From Bryobacteraceae bacterium (GTDB lineage Bacteria > Acidobacteriota > Terriglobia > Bryobacterales > Bryobacteraceae): 8,357 nt of DNA. The notes below the pieces were generated by a model. The model was not told the origin of the DNA, did not search any database, and saw only the letters and a list, made by a program, of their open reading frames with translations. Location: positions 1 to 8,357 of the forward strand of contig JASHWA010000468.1 in NCBI GenBank assembly GCA_030044325.1, given 5' to 3'. A program made the translations under genes and the position numbers. Every line of letters begins with the position of its first letter. The stretch's first letter is position 1. Positions 1-5,570 of this stretch are shown here, one piece after another.

Positions 1-311
1 CCGCCGTCGTGGTGTTGCCGGGCCCCGCGGCTGCCATCGCGCTGCTGAGCACGTCGTTATTCGCGGCCGGAGGACTGGTCGTCGTGACGCTGCGCACCGG
101 CGCAATGGCGTATCCAAGCGAACAGCGCGCCATGACCGCCGGCATCGCCTCCAGTTCCTTCTCGGCCGGAGTCGCGATCCTGCTGCCGGTATTAGGCCGC
201 CTGTTCGACGCACACCGCTATAACGACGCGTTCCTGCTGGTCGCCGCCGCCCCAATGCTCGGAACATTGATCTGGTGGCTGCTTCCCGAAGTAAAACCCG
301 AATCGCGTTAG
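1..311 (+). CDS. MFS transporter, C-terminal fragment (5' end outside window)
   Basis: This is the end of a major facilitator superfamily transporter, an inner-membrane secondary carrier. The open frame runs in from the left edge (first full codon at position 3), so about 102 residues are visible and the true start is upstream. The fragment has hydrophobic stretches consistent with the last three or so membrane helices. One ends in a TLRTGAMAYPSEQRA loop, the next holds SSSFSAGVAILLPVLG, followed by the loop RLFDAHRYNDAF and a final helix ending in WWLLPEVKPESR. The pattern P-x-E-Q-R-x-x-x-x-G-I, then a Ser/Gly-rich helix, then G-x-L-F-D and a Y-x-x-A-F helix, is typical of the C-terminal half of MFS carriers. 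The substrate cannot be told from this part. The gene is convergent with cdsA, separated by a palindromic junction. Confidence 0.75.
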   Translation, partial: AVVVLPGPAAAIALLSTSLFAAGGLVVVTLRTGAMAYPSEQRAMTAGIASSSFSAGVAILLPVLGRLFDAHRYNDAFLLVAAAPMLGTLIWWLLPEVKPESR

Positions 312-332
312 TGGCTACACTCGACTTGGACG

Positions 333-366
333 GCGGATTTTAATCCGCGCGGCGCTTCAGCGCCGC
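333..366. terminator. Two tandem palindromes in the convergent MFS/cdsA junction
   Basis: Two perfect inverted repeats lie end to end. GCGGATT (333-339) pairs with AATCCGC (342-348) around only 2 bases, so the real loop must be larger. GCGGCGC (349-355) pairs with GCGCCGC (360-366) around TTCA. The second arm reaches the first base of the cdsA stop triplet (366-368 on the plus strand). Plus-strand reading gives a short TATTT after the second stem, so it could end the MFS transcript; read from the minus strand it sits right at the end of cdsA. A bidirectional terminator is the simplest role. A dispersed REP-like repeat is an alternative that needs the rest of the genome to test. Confidence 0.45.
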
Positions 367-1139
367 TATTTCGTCTCGCCCACAAACAGCACCAGCGCAT
401 ACACCACCGGAATGCTGAACAAACTCGAATCGATCCGGTCCAGCCACCCTCCGTGCCCCGGTAGCGAACTCCCGCTATCCTTCACCCCCGCGCCTCGCTT
501 CATCGCCGATTCGCACAGGTCCCCAAGCTGCCCCACGACGTTCCCGGCCACTCCCGCCGCCAGCACCAGCCACAACGCCGCCTGCGGAATCAAGTAATGC
601 GCATAAATCCACCCGGCCGCAACTCCTCCGATCACCGAACCGATCGCGCCCTCCCATGTCTTCGCCGGACTCACCCGCCGCGCGAGCGCGTGTTTCCCGA
701 ACGCTTTGCCCGCATACATCGCCGCCGTATCGCCCGCCCAACTGAGCAGCAGCGCGAACATCAGCCAGTTCCGATCGATCCCGCGCAGCGCAATCGCGCA
801 GCGGAACGATCCGAAAATGTAAATCACCCCCAGCGTGAACGCCGAGCCCGCGGCCATCGCCCCCGCGAGATCCGCCACCCGCAGCGCCGCGAGCATCGCC
901 GCGACCGCAATCAGCACCACCACGATTTCGGGATGAGGCGCGAGCAGCAGCGCCAGGCCCGCCAGCATTCCCAGGAAACCCGCGCGCGCGATTCCGTTCG
1001 CCTCCGCGATCTGGTCGTATTCGCGAAACGCCATCAATCCGACCAGCGCGACCGCCGCGCGCAACGCCCATTCCGGCGCGAACAGCACCAGCCAAACGAA
1101 CGCCGGGATCAGCGCCAGCGCGGTCAGGATGCGGATCAT
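366..1139 (-). CDS. cdsA: Phosphatidate cytidylyltransferase (CDP-diglyceride synthase)
   Basis: CdsA makes CDP-diacylglycerol from phosphatidic acid and CTP in the inner membrane, the branch point of phospholipid synthesis. The protein is 257 residues, close to the usual 260-285. It is almost all hydrophobic helices, with about eight candidate spans. The conserved C-terminal signature is at residues 211-237: S211, K214-R215, K220-D221, H229-G230-G231, D234-R235 and D237. Upstream family motifs are also present: GDTAAMYAGKAFGKH (136-150) and SPAKTWEG (157-164). The frame stays open far upstream, but the ATG at 1137-1139 is chosen because it starts MIRILTALAL, a normal CdsA N-terminus, and overlaps the uppS stop as ATGA. 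The two are therefore probably one transcript with coupled translation. In many bacteria dxr or rseP follows; here the operon ends at the palindromes. Confidence 0.93.
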   Translation of the reverse strand: MIRILTALALIPAFVWLVLFAPEWALRAAVALVGLMAFREYDQIAEANGIARAGFLGMLAGLALLLAPHPEIVVVLIAVAAMLAALRVADLAGAMAAGSAFTLGVIYIFGSFRCAIALRGIDRNWLMFALLLSWAGDTAAMYAGKAFGKHALARRVSPAKTWEGAIGSVIGGVAAGWIYAHYLIPQAALWLVLAAGVAGNVVGQLGDLCESAMKRGAGVKDSGSSLPGHGGWLDRIDSSLFSIPVVYALVLFVGETK

Positions 1140-1933
1140 CTGGCTGGGATCGTGGCGTGCTCCAGATTCTCGACCGGCAACGGCTCGCGAATTCCGCCGA
1201 AGCGCCGGTCGCGTTTCTGATAGTCGAGGATCGCGCGCAACAGCTCCGCGCGCGTGAAATCCGGCCACAGCGTTTCGGTGACGTACAGCTCCGCGTAGGC
1301 GATCTGCCACAACAGGAAATTGCTCACCCGCATTTCGCCGGAAGTGCGGATCAGCAGATCCGGATCCGGCATTCCCGCCGTGTACAGGCGCGCCGAAATC
1401 GCAGCTTCGTCGATTTCCGCGCCGTCCTCGACCAGCGCCTTCACCGCGTCCACCAGCTCCGCCCGTCCGCCGTAATTGATCGCCAGATTCAACTGCAATC
1501 CGCGATTGCGCGCAGTCGAGCGGATCACTCCATCGAGCTCCTTGCGCACGAAATTCGGCAGCTCGTCGAGCCGTCCGATCGCCGTGAAGCGGATATCGTG
1601 GCGATGCATCTCGTCGAGTTCCGCGCGCAGGTAAATCCGCAGCAGGCGCCACAGCGTATCCACTTCCGTGCGCGGGCGCTTCCAGTTTTCGACCGAAAAC
1701 GCATACAGCGTGAGCGCGCCCAGTCCCAGCCGCGCGCAGGTCTCCACCGTTTCGCGCACCGGCTGGATTCCCGCCTTATGCCCGGCCACGCGAGGCAGGC
1801 CGCGCCGCCGCGCCCAGCGCCCGTTTCCGTCCATAATGATGGCGATATGCGCCGGCAGCCGCGCCGCATCGATCGCGCACGCCAGAGCATAATCCGGATC
1901 GCGCGCATCGAGATGGTCGAGAAAAGCCTGCAT
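1136..1933 (-). CDS. uppS: Isoprenyl transferase / undecaprenyl diphosphate synthase
   Basis: This is a cis-prenyltransferase. It extends farnesyl diphosphate with isopentenyl diphosphate to make undecaprenyl diphosphate, the lipid carrier for peptidoglycan and surface polysaccharides, in the cytosol or at the membrane face. Diagnostic motifs, numbered from the upstream TTG at 1937-1939 (subtract 2 for the ATG chosen here), are HIAIIMDGNGRWA (31-43, catalytic Asp37), LYAFSVENWKRP (78-89), LAINYGGRAE (152-161), and DLLIRTSGE with RVSNFLLWQ (194-212). The last block holds the diphosphate-binding Arg198, Arg204 and Ser206, and Glu217 lies just after. The ATG at 1931-1933 is preferred because a weak GGA lies 8 bases upstream, whereas the TTG sits too close to it. 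This gives 265 residues, normal for the family. The N-terminal 25 or so residues before the core are variable. It overlaps cdsA by 4 bp and diverges from the DUF1080 gene. Confidence 0.95.
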   Translation of the reverse strand: MQAFLDHLDARDPDYALACAIDAARLPAHIAIIMDGNGRWARRRGLPRVAGHKAGIQPVRETVETCARLGLGALTLYAFSVENWKRPRTEVDTLWRLLRIYLRAELDEMHRHDIRFTAIGRLDELPNFVRKELDGVIRSTARNRGLQLNLAINYGGRAELVDAVKALVEDGAEIDEAAISARLYTAGMPDPDLLIRTSGEMRVSNFLLWQIAYAELYVTETLWPDFTRAELLRAILDYQKRDRRFGGIREPLPVENLEHATIPAR

Positions 1934-1970
1934 TGCCAATTTTCCATGGTACCGGATAAACTAGGCTCAA
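1934..1970. promoter_or_regulatory. Short divergent spacer between uppS and the DUF1080 gene
   Basis: Only 37 bp separate the two divergent starts, too little for two complete non-overlapping promoters. Some promoter elements must therefore overlap each other or lie inside coding sequence. The plus strand has a weak -10-like GATAAA/TAAACT stretch around 1955-1962 and a weak AGG (1963-1965) five bases before the DUF1080 ATG. No convincing -35 box is seen. This is a position-based inference. Confidence 0.3.
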
Positions 1971-2873
1971 ATGAAACTCCTCGCCTGCGTCATTCTGGCC
2001 GCCGCGTTCCTGCGCGCCGAGACTCCGTTTGTAGGCCGCTGGGACATTCGTGTCACCACCGGCAAGGAAACGTATCCCGATTGGCTGGAAGTCGCGATGA
2101 AGGGAGATCAGGCCCAGGTGCGCGTGCAGCCGCGCACCGGCAGCGTCCACCCCGTAACCGATTTCCACCTCGACGGTTCGCACATGACGCTCACGCTGTC
2201 GCCCGCCAATAAAGGCCGTCCGGAAATCACCTGGGATATGACCTTCGCCAGCGGAAAATTCACCGGAACCCAGAAGCGCGGCGGCGTCGAAATGGCCAGG
2301 CTCGAAGGCGTGCGCGCGCCCAAGCTTGATCGCCCCATGCCCAAGTCCTGGACCAAGCCGGAGCCCATTTTTAACGGTAAAGATCTGACCGGATGGGAGC
2401 CCTTTCAGGGGGAAAATCACTGGGCGGTGGAAAACGGCGAGCTGGTCAACCAGGAGCACGGCGCCGATCTCAAAACCACGCGCAAGTTCTCCGATTTTAA
2501 ATTGCACATCGAATTGAACTGCCCCGACGGCGGAAATAGCGGGATTTATCTGCGCGGCCGTTATGAAATTCAGGTCGCCTACGAAACAGAGCCGGACAAT
2601 TTTCATAGCATGGGATCGATTTATGGAATGCTCGCGCCCTCGCGCGAGATGCCGCGCAAGCCGGGCCAGTGGGAAGCCTTCGACGCGACGCTGGTGGGCC
2701 GCACCATCACCCTGGTTCGCGACGGCGAGACCATTCTCGATCACCAGGAGATCGCCGGGATCACCGGCGGCGCGCTGGACGGCAATGAAGCCGAGCCGGG
2801 TCCTTTTTATTTGCAGGGCGATCACACCGGCGGCATGAAATACCGGAATATCATGATTTCCGTCCCGAAATGA
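1971..2873 (+). CDS. Secreted DUF1080 (3-keto-disaccharide hydrolase-like) protein
   Basis: This is a 300-residue exported protein. Residues 1-16 form a short signal peptide (MKLLACVILAAAFLRA, cleavage probably before Glu17). Residues 19-115 form a beta-rich N-terminal part beginning VGRWDIRVTT and ending in EGVRAPKL, which often precedes the next domain in acidobacterial and planctomycete proteins. Residues 132-300 are a DUF1080/3-keto-disaccharide hydrolase domain (PF06439, concanavalin-like jelly roll). Markers are IFNGKDLTGWE (133-143), WAVENGELV (151-159), GGNSGIYLRGRYEIQV (187-202), GQWEAFDATLVG (232-243) and GPFYLQGDHTGGMKYRNI (277-294). Family members act on oxidised sugars or bind carbohydrate outside the cytoplasm; the substrate here is unknown. 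Cys6 forms a lipobox-like LLAC, but it is too near the N-terminus to be a lipoprotein site. Its stop overlaps the start of the OsmC-like gene by 4 bp. Confidence 0.88.
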   Translation: MKLLACVILAAAFLRAETPFVGRWDIRVTTGKETYPDWLEVAMKGDQAQVRVQPRTGSVHPVTDFHLDGSHMTLTLSPANKGRPEITWDMTFASGKFTGTQKRGGVEMARLEGVRAPKLDRPMPKSWTKPEPIFNGKDLTGWEPFQGENHWAVENGELVNQEHGADLKTTRKFSDFKLHIELNCPDGGNSGIYLRGRYEIQVAYETEPDNFHSMGSIYGMLAPSREMPRKPGQWEAFDATLVGRTITLVRDGETILDHQEIAGITGGALDGNEAEPGPFYLQGDHTGGMKYRNIMISVPK

Positions 2874-3301
2874 AAGACACGAAGGCCACCATTCAATACG
2901 CCGGCGACGATTATTTCGTCGCCGTCCCGCCCAGCGGCCACGCCTTGACCATCGATATCAAGGGCGAGCGCTCGAACGGCGCGGGCCCCATGGAGCTGCT
3001 GCTGGTCGCGCTCGGCGCCTGCACCGCCGCGGATATCATTTCAATTTTGAGGAAAATGCGCGAGCAGGTGACCGCTTATCGCGTGGAAGTGCGCGGCGAG
3101 GCGCGTGAAGAATATCCCAAATCGTTTCGCAAAATGGAAGTCCGCCACCTCCTGCGCGGCCGCGGAATCAAGAGCGAAAACGTCGCCAAGGCGATCGAGC
3201 TCTCGATGACGAAATATTGCGGCGTCGCCGCCACGCTGCGCCCCACCGCGGAGATCGTCTCCACCTTCGAGATCGAGGAAGACCAAGCTGCTGGAGCCTG
3301 A
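2870..3301 (+). CDS. OsmC/Ohr family protein, YhfA-like
   Basis: This 143-residue cytosolic protein belongs to the OsmC/Ohr superfamily, many of whose members are thiol peroxidases that reduce organic hydroperoxides. Two conserved cysteines are present. Cys51 lies in the helix motif GPMELLLVALGACTAADI (39-56) and Cys117 in LSMTKYCGVAATL (111-123), matching the redox-active pair. The GRGI...AIELSMTKYC spacing and short length resemble the YhfA-like branch more than Ohr or OsmC proper, so peroxidase activity is likely but not certain. The ATG overlaps the DUF1080 stop (ATGA at 2870-2873), indicating one transcript and coupled translation. No independent Shine-Dalgarno is evident. The pairing of a cytosolic redox enzyme with a secreted sugar-active protein has no obvious pathway logic. 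Confidence 0.9.
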   Translation: MKDTKATIQYAGDDYFVAVPPSGHALTIDIKGERSNGAGPMELLLVALGACTAADIISILRKMREQVTAYRVEVRGEAREEYPKSFRKMEVRHLLRGRGIKSENVAKAIELSMTKYCGVAATLRPTAEIVSTFEIEEDQAAGA

Positions 3302-3317
3302 CTGCACGAACGGTCGG

Positions 3318-3358
3318 AAAGCCCCGCCCGTGAGCGGGGAGCGCATGGGGCTCCCTTT
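3318..3358 (+). terminator. GC-rich competing hairpins after the OsmC-like gene
   Basis: Two stems share bases. CCCCGC (3322-3327) pairs with GCGGGG (3334-3339) around a 6-base loop. GGGAGC (3337-3342) pairs with GCTCCC (3350-3355) around a 7-base loop, followed by TTT. The outermost AAAG (3318-3321) can also pair with CTTT (3355-3358), enclosing both. The second stem plus T-run is a plausible weak rho-independent terminator for the DUF1080/OsmC transcript. The compact folding also fits a dispersed palindromic repeat unit. Confidence 0.5.
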
Positions 3359-3387
3359 GGTCGCGGTTCGCAGCCCGCCGTCCGAAG

Positions 3388-3393
3388 TATAGT
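3388..3393 (+). promoter_or_regulatory. Candidate -10 box (TATAGT) before the NRAMP-Usp gene
   Basis: TATAGT differs by one base from the sigma-70 -10 consensus. No good -35 is found at 16-18 bp (GGTTCG at 3365-3370). Transcription would begin near 3400, almost at the first possible TTG codon (3399), so the message would be leaderless or start at a later codon. Confidence 0.35.
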
Positions 3394-3398
3394 TAAGT

Positions 3399-5255
3399 TT
3401 GGAAGAGCGGGCACAAATCGCGTCGTTGCCGGAAGTGCATTCCACCGTGCACACCGGCCACGCGACGTTCCTCCGCCGCATGCTCGCTTTCGGCGGCCCC
3501 GCCTACCTGGTGAGCGTCGGCTACATGGACCCCGGCAACTGGGCCGGCGATCTCGGCGCGGGTTCGAGGTTCGGTTACCAGCTTTTGTGGGTGATCGTTC
3601 TGTCGAACCTCATGGCGATTCTGCTCCAGACGCTCGCCGCGCGCCTGGGAATCGCCAGCGGGCGCGACCTCGCGCAGGCCTGCCGCGAAGCCTATCCGCG
3701 CGGGATCTGCAATTCGCTCTGGATTCTGTGCGAAATCGCCATCGCCGCGTGCGATCTCGCCGAAGTGCTGGGCGCGGCCATCGCGCTGAATCTTCTGTTT
3801 CATCTCCCGCTGGTGATCGGCGTGATCCTCACCGCCGCCGATACCATCGTGGTGCTGTGGCTTTCGCGCTACGGCATCCGCATGATCGAAGCGTTCATTC
3901 TCGGCCTCATCGGAATCATGGCGGCGTGTTTTCTGGTCGAGCTGGGATTCGCGCGCCCCGCGCTCGGCCAGGTTTTCGCGGGCGTGATTCCGCACATCAA
4001 TTCCAATAATCTGTACTACGCCGTGGTGATCCTGGGCGCGACGGTGATGCCGCACAACCTGTACCTGCATTCGGCGCTGGTGCAGACGCGCCGCATCGGC
4101 CAAACCGTCGAAAAAAAGCGCGAAGCCTGCCGCTTCAACTTCATCGATTCGTTTCTCGCGCTGAACGGCGCGCTGATCGTCAACGCCGCGATCCTGGTGC
4201 TCGCCGCCGCGGTGTTTTTCTCGAAAGGCGTGGTGGTGGAGCAGATCGATCAGGCGCAGTCCATGCTTTCGCCGCTCCTCGGCACCACGCTCGCAAGCGT
4301 TCTGTTCTCGATCGCGCTGCTTGCGAGCGGCCAATCCTCCACGCTCACCGGAACATTTGCCGGCCAGATTGTCATGGAGGGATTTTTGAACCTGCGCATG
4401 ACGCCGTGGCTGCGCCGCCTGGTGACGCGCACCCTCGCCATCGTCCCCGCGGTGTTCACCGTCATGATCGCCGGCGAAAAAGGCACCTTCAACCTGCTCC
4501 TGTTGAGCCAGGTGATCATCAGCATGCAGCTTCCCTTCGCCGTGATCCCGCTGATCCGTTTCACCGCCGACCGCAAACGCATGGGCGAGTTCGCGAGCGG
4601 CGCCGGTCTCAAAATCATGGCGTGGATCTCGGCGGCGATCATTCTGGCGCTGAACTTCTGGCTGGCGTGGATCGCCGCGGGTCCCTGGATCATCGCGGAA
4701 TGGTGGAGAGTGGTGCTGCTCGGCCCGGTCGCGCTGGCGCTGGTGGGGCTGCTCGGATGGATCACCTTCCTGGGCGTGCGCACGCCGCCGGAATCCGTTC
4801 ACGCCGACCGCACCGTCGCGGCGAATCTGCCCGAACCGGTGTATCGCACCATTCTGGTTCCGCTCGATCACACCGATCACGATCGCGCCGCGATCGCTCA
4901 CGCCGCGGCTATGGCGCGGCTGCACGGCGCGAAGCTGCATATTCTGCACGTCGAGGAGGGCGTCACCAGCCAGTTCTTCGGCGCGCTTTCATCGACCGCT
5001 GAAATTCAGGTGGGCGAGCAGTATTTTCAAGCGATCGTCGACGAGCTCGCGCGCGACGGGATTCCTGCCGAGCTGACCGTAGTGCACGGCGGCAGCCCGA
5101 AAGCCGAAATCGTGCGCATGGCAAAGCGCATTCATCCGGATCTTCTGGTAATGGCCGCGCACGGCCATCGCGGCGTAAAGGACTGGGTCTTCGGCACCAC
5201 CATCAACGCCGTGCGTCACGAAGTCGCCGCGCCGGTGCTGGTGATCGGGAAGTAG
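3399..5255 (+). CDS. mntH: NRAMP (MntH-like) divalent metal transporter fused to a UspA domain
   Basis: Residues about 25-460 are an NRAMP proton-coupled Mn2+/Fe2+ importer with about 11 membrane helices. The helix-1 metal-site motif is GYMDPGNWAGDL (Asp44, Asn47), and the helix-6 motif is ATVMPHNLYLHSAL (Ala214, Met217, His219). These are the known metal ligands of the family and all are intact. Residues about 483-618 form a cytosolic universal stress protein domain beginning TILVPLDHTDHDRAAIAHA (Asp490). It ends with the nucleotide-binding loop A586-x2-G589-x9-G599-T600 and then APVLVIGK, so ATP binding is likely, with the first Gly replaced by Ala. At 618 residues it is about 200 longer than a plain MntH. 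The start is uncertain: the TTG at 3399 has no Shine-Dalgarno, and in-frame TTG 3426, GTG 3435 or GTG 3447 would all keep the full transporter. Residue numbers are from 3399. It converges with the YHS gene. Confidence 0.92.
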   Translation: MEERAQIASLPEVHSTVHTGHATFLRRMLAFGGPAYLVSVGYMDPGNWAGDLGAGSRFGYQLLWVIVLSNLMAILLQTLAARLGIASGRDLAQACREAYPRGICNSLWILCEIAIAACDLAEVLGAAIALNLLFHLPLVIGVILTAADTIVVLWLSRYGIRMIEAFILGLIGIMAACFLVELGFARPALGQVFAGVIPHINSNNLYYAVVILGATVMPHNLYLHSALVQTRRIGQTVEKKREACRFNFIDSFLALNGALIVNAAILVLAAAVFFSKGVVVEQIDQAQSMLSPLLGTTLASVLFSIALLASGQSSTLTGTFAGQIVMEGFLNLRMTPWLRRLVTRTLAIVPAVFTVMIAGEKGTFNLLLLSQVIISMQLPFAVIPLIRFTADRKRMGEFASGAGLKIMAWISAAIILALNFWLAWIAAGPWIIAEWWRVVLLGPVALALVGLLGWITFLGVRTPPESVHADRTVAANLPEPVYRTILVPLDHTDHDRAAIAHAAAMARLHGAKLHILHVEEGVTSQFFGALSSTAEIQVGEQYFQAIVDELARDGIPAELTVVHGGSPKAEIVRMAKRIHPDLLVMAAHGHRGVKDWVFGTTINAVRHEVAAPVLVIGK

Positions 5256-5294
5256 CGCGTTCGCGCCGCAGACTGCGATGCAACGGCCGCGGGC
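5256..5294. other. Short convergent spacer
   Basis: The spacer is 39 bp between the NRAMP-Usp stop and the YHS-protein stop. It has small palindromes (GCGC-gttc-GCGC at 5255-5266 and CGCAGACTGCG at 5267-5277) but no T-run in either direction, so a terminator is only weakly supported. Confidence 0.25.
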
Positions 5295-5570
5295 TCAAGC
5301 GCGGCGGAATTTTTCAAAGCACTCCCGCGAGCAGAAGTAGTACACCTCTTTGCCGACCTTTTTCTGCAGCGCCGTCGAGGTCGAAATGAAGGTGCCGCAG
5401 ACCGGGTCGCGCTTCAGCTCGCCGCCCGCTTCGACCGAAGGACGGCGCCGCTCCTGCGCGGGCGCGGGATTGACGAAATCGTGAAAGCTTTTTGCCAGGA
5501 TCCCGATCACGGATCGCAGCATGCTGATCGCCAGCACCGCCACGATCGAATACAGGATGGCCCGCAGCAT
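5295..5570 (-). CDS. Small membrane-anchored YHS/TRASH-type metal-binding protein
   Basis: This 91-residue protein has a hydrophobic N-terminal helix (about residues 3-26, LRAILYSIVAVLAISMLRSV then IGIL). A charged linker with Pro and Arg follows (35-54), then a C-terminal YHS/TRASH-like domain: DPVCGTFISTSTALQ (55-69) and VYYFCSRECFEKFRR (76-90). Cys58, Cys80 and Cys84 match the cysteines of this family, which bind metal ions such as copper or iron in sensors, transporters and chaperones. Whether this copy binds metal or acts as a scaffold is unknown. The ATG (5568-5570) directly follows the TAA of the TPR gene with no gap, so translation is probably coupled. It faces the NRAMP-Usp gene across 39 bp, a metal-related neighbour, although convergent genes need not share a function. 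Confidence 0.82.
   Translation of the reverse strand: MLRAILYSIVAVLAISMLRSVIGILAKSFHDFVNPAPAQERRRPSVEAGGELKRDPVCGTFISTSTALQKKVGKEVYYFCSRECFEKFRRA

Noticed and set aside
1140..1652. Upstream extension of the cdsA frame to a 428-codon protein
   Set aside because: The added part lies wholly inside uppS in another frame and is Arg/Gly/Ala-rich. The ATG at 1137-1139 gives a normal CdsA N-terminus and the ATGA overlap.
1971..1988. Lipoprotein signal (LLAC) at the start of the DUF1080 protein
   Set aside because: The pattern fits, but the cysteine is residue 6, leaving no room for a signal peptide. The hydrophobic stretch continues to an ordinary cleavage site after Ala16.
1157..2212. 351-codon plus-strand open frame opposite uppS
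   Set aside because: It is an Arg/Gln/His-rich shadow of uppS, which has every conserved motif on the other strand.
1776..2825. 349-codon minus-strand open frame across the uppS/DUF1080 junction
   Set aside because: It spans parts of two well-supported genes in another frame and shows no recognisable family.
3393..4949. 518-codon minus-strand open frame opposite the NRAMP-Usp gene
   Set aside because: Its product is a low-complexity mix of His, Arg, Glu, Asp and Gln with no domain, as expected from the complement of a GC-rich membrane-protein gene. The plus-strand protein has full NRAMP motifs.
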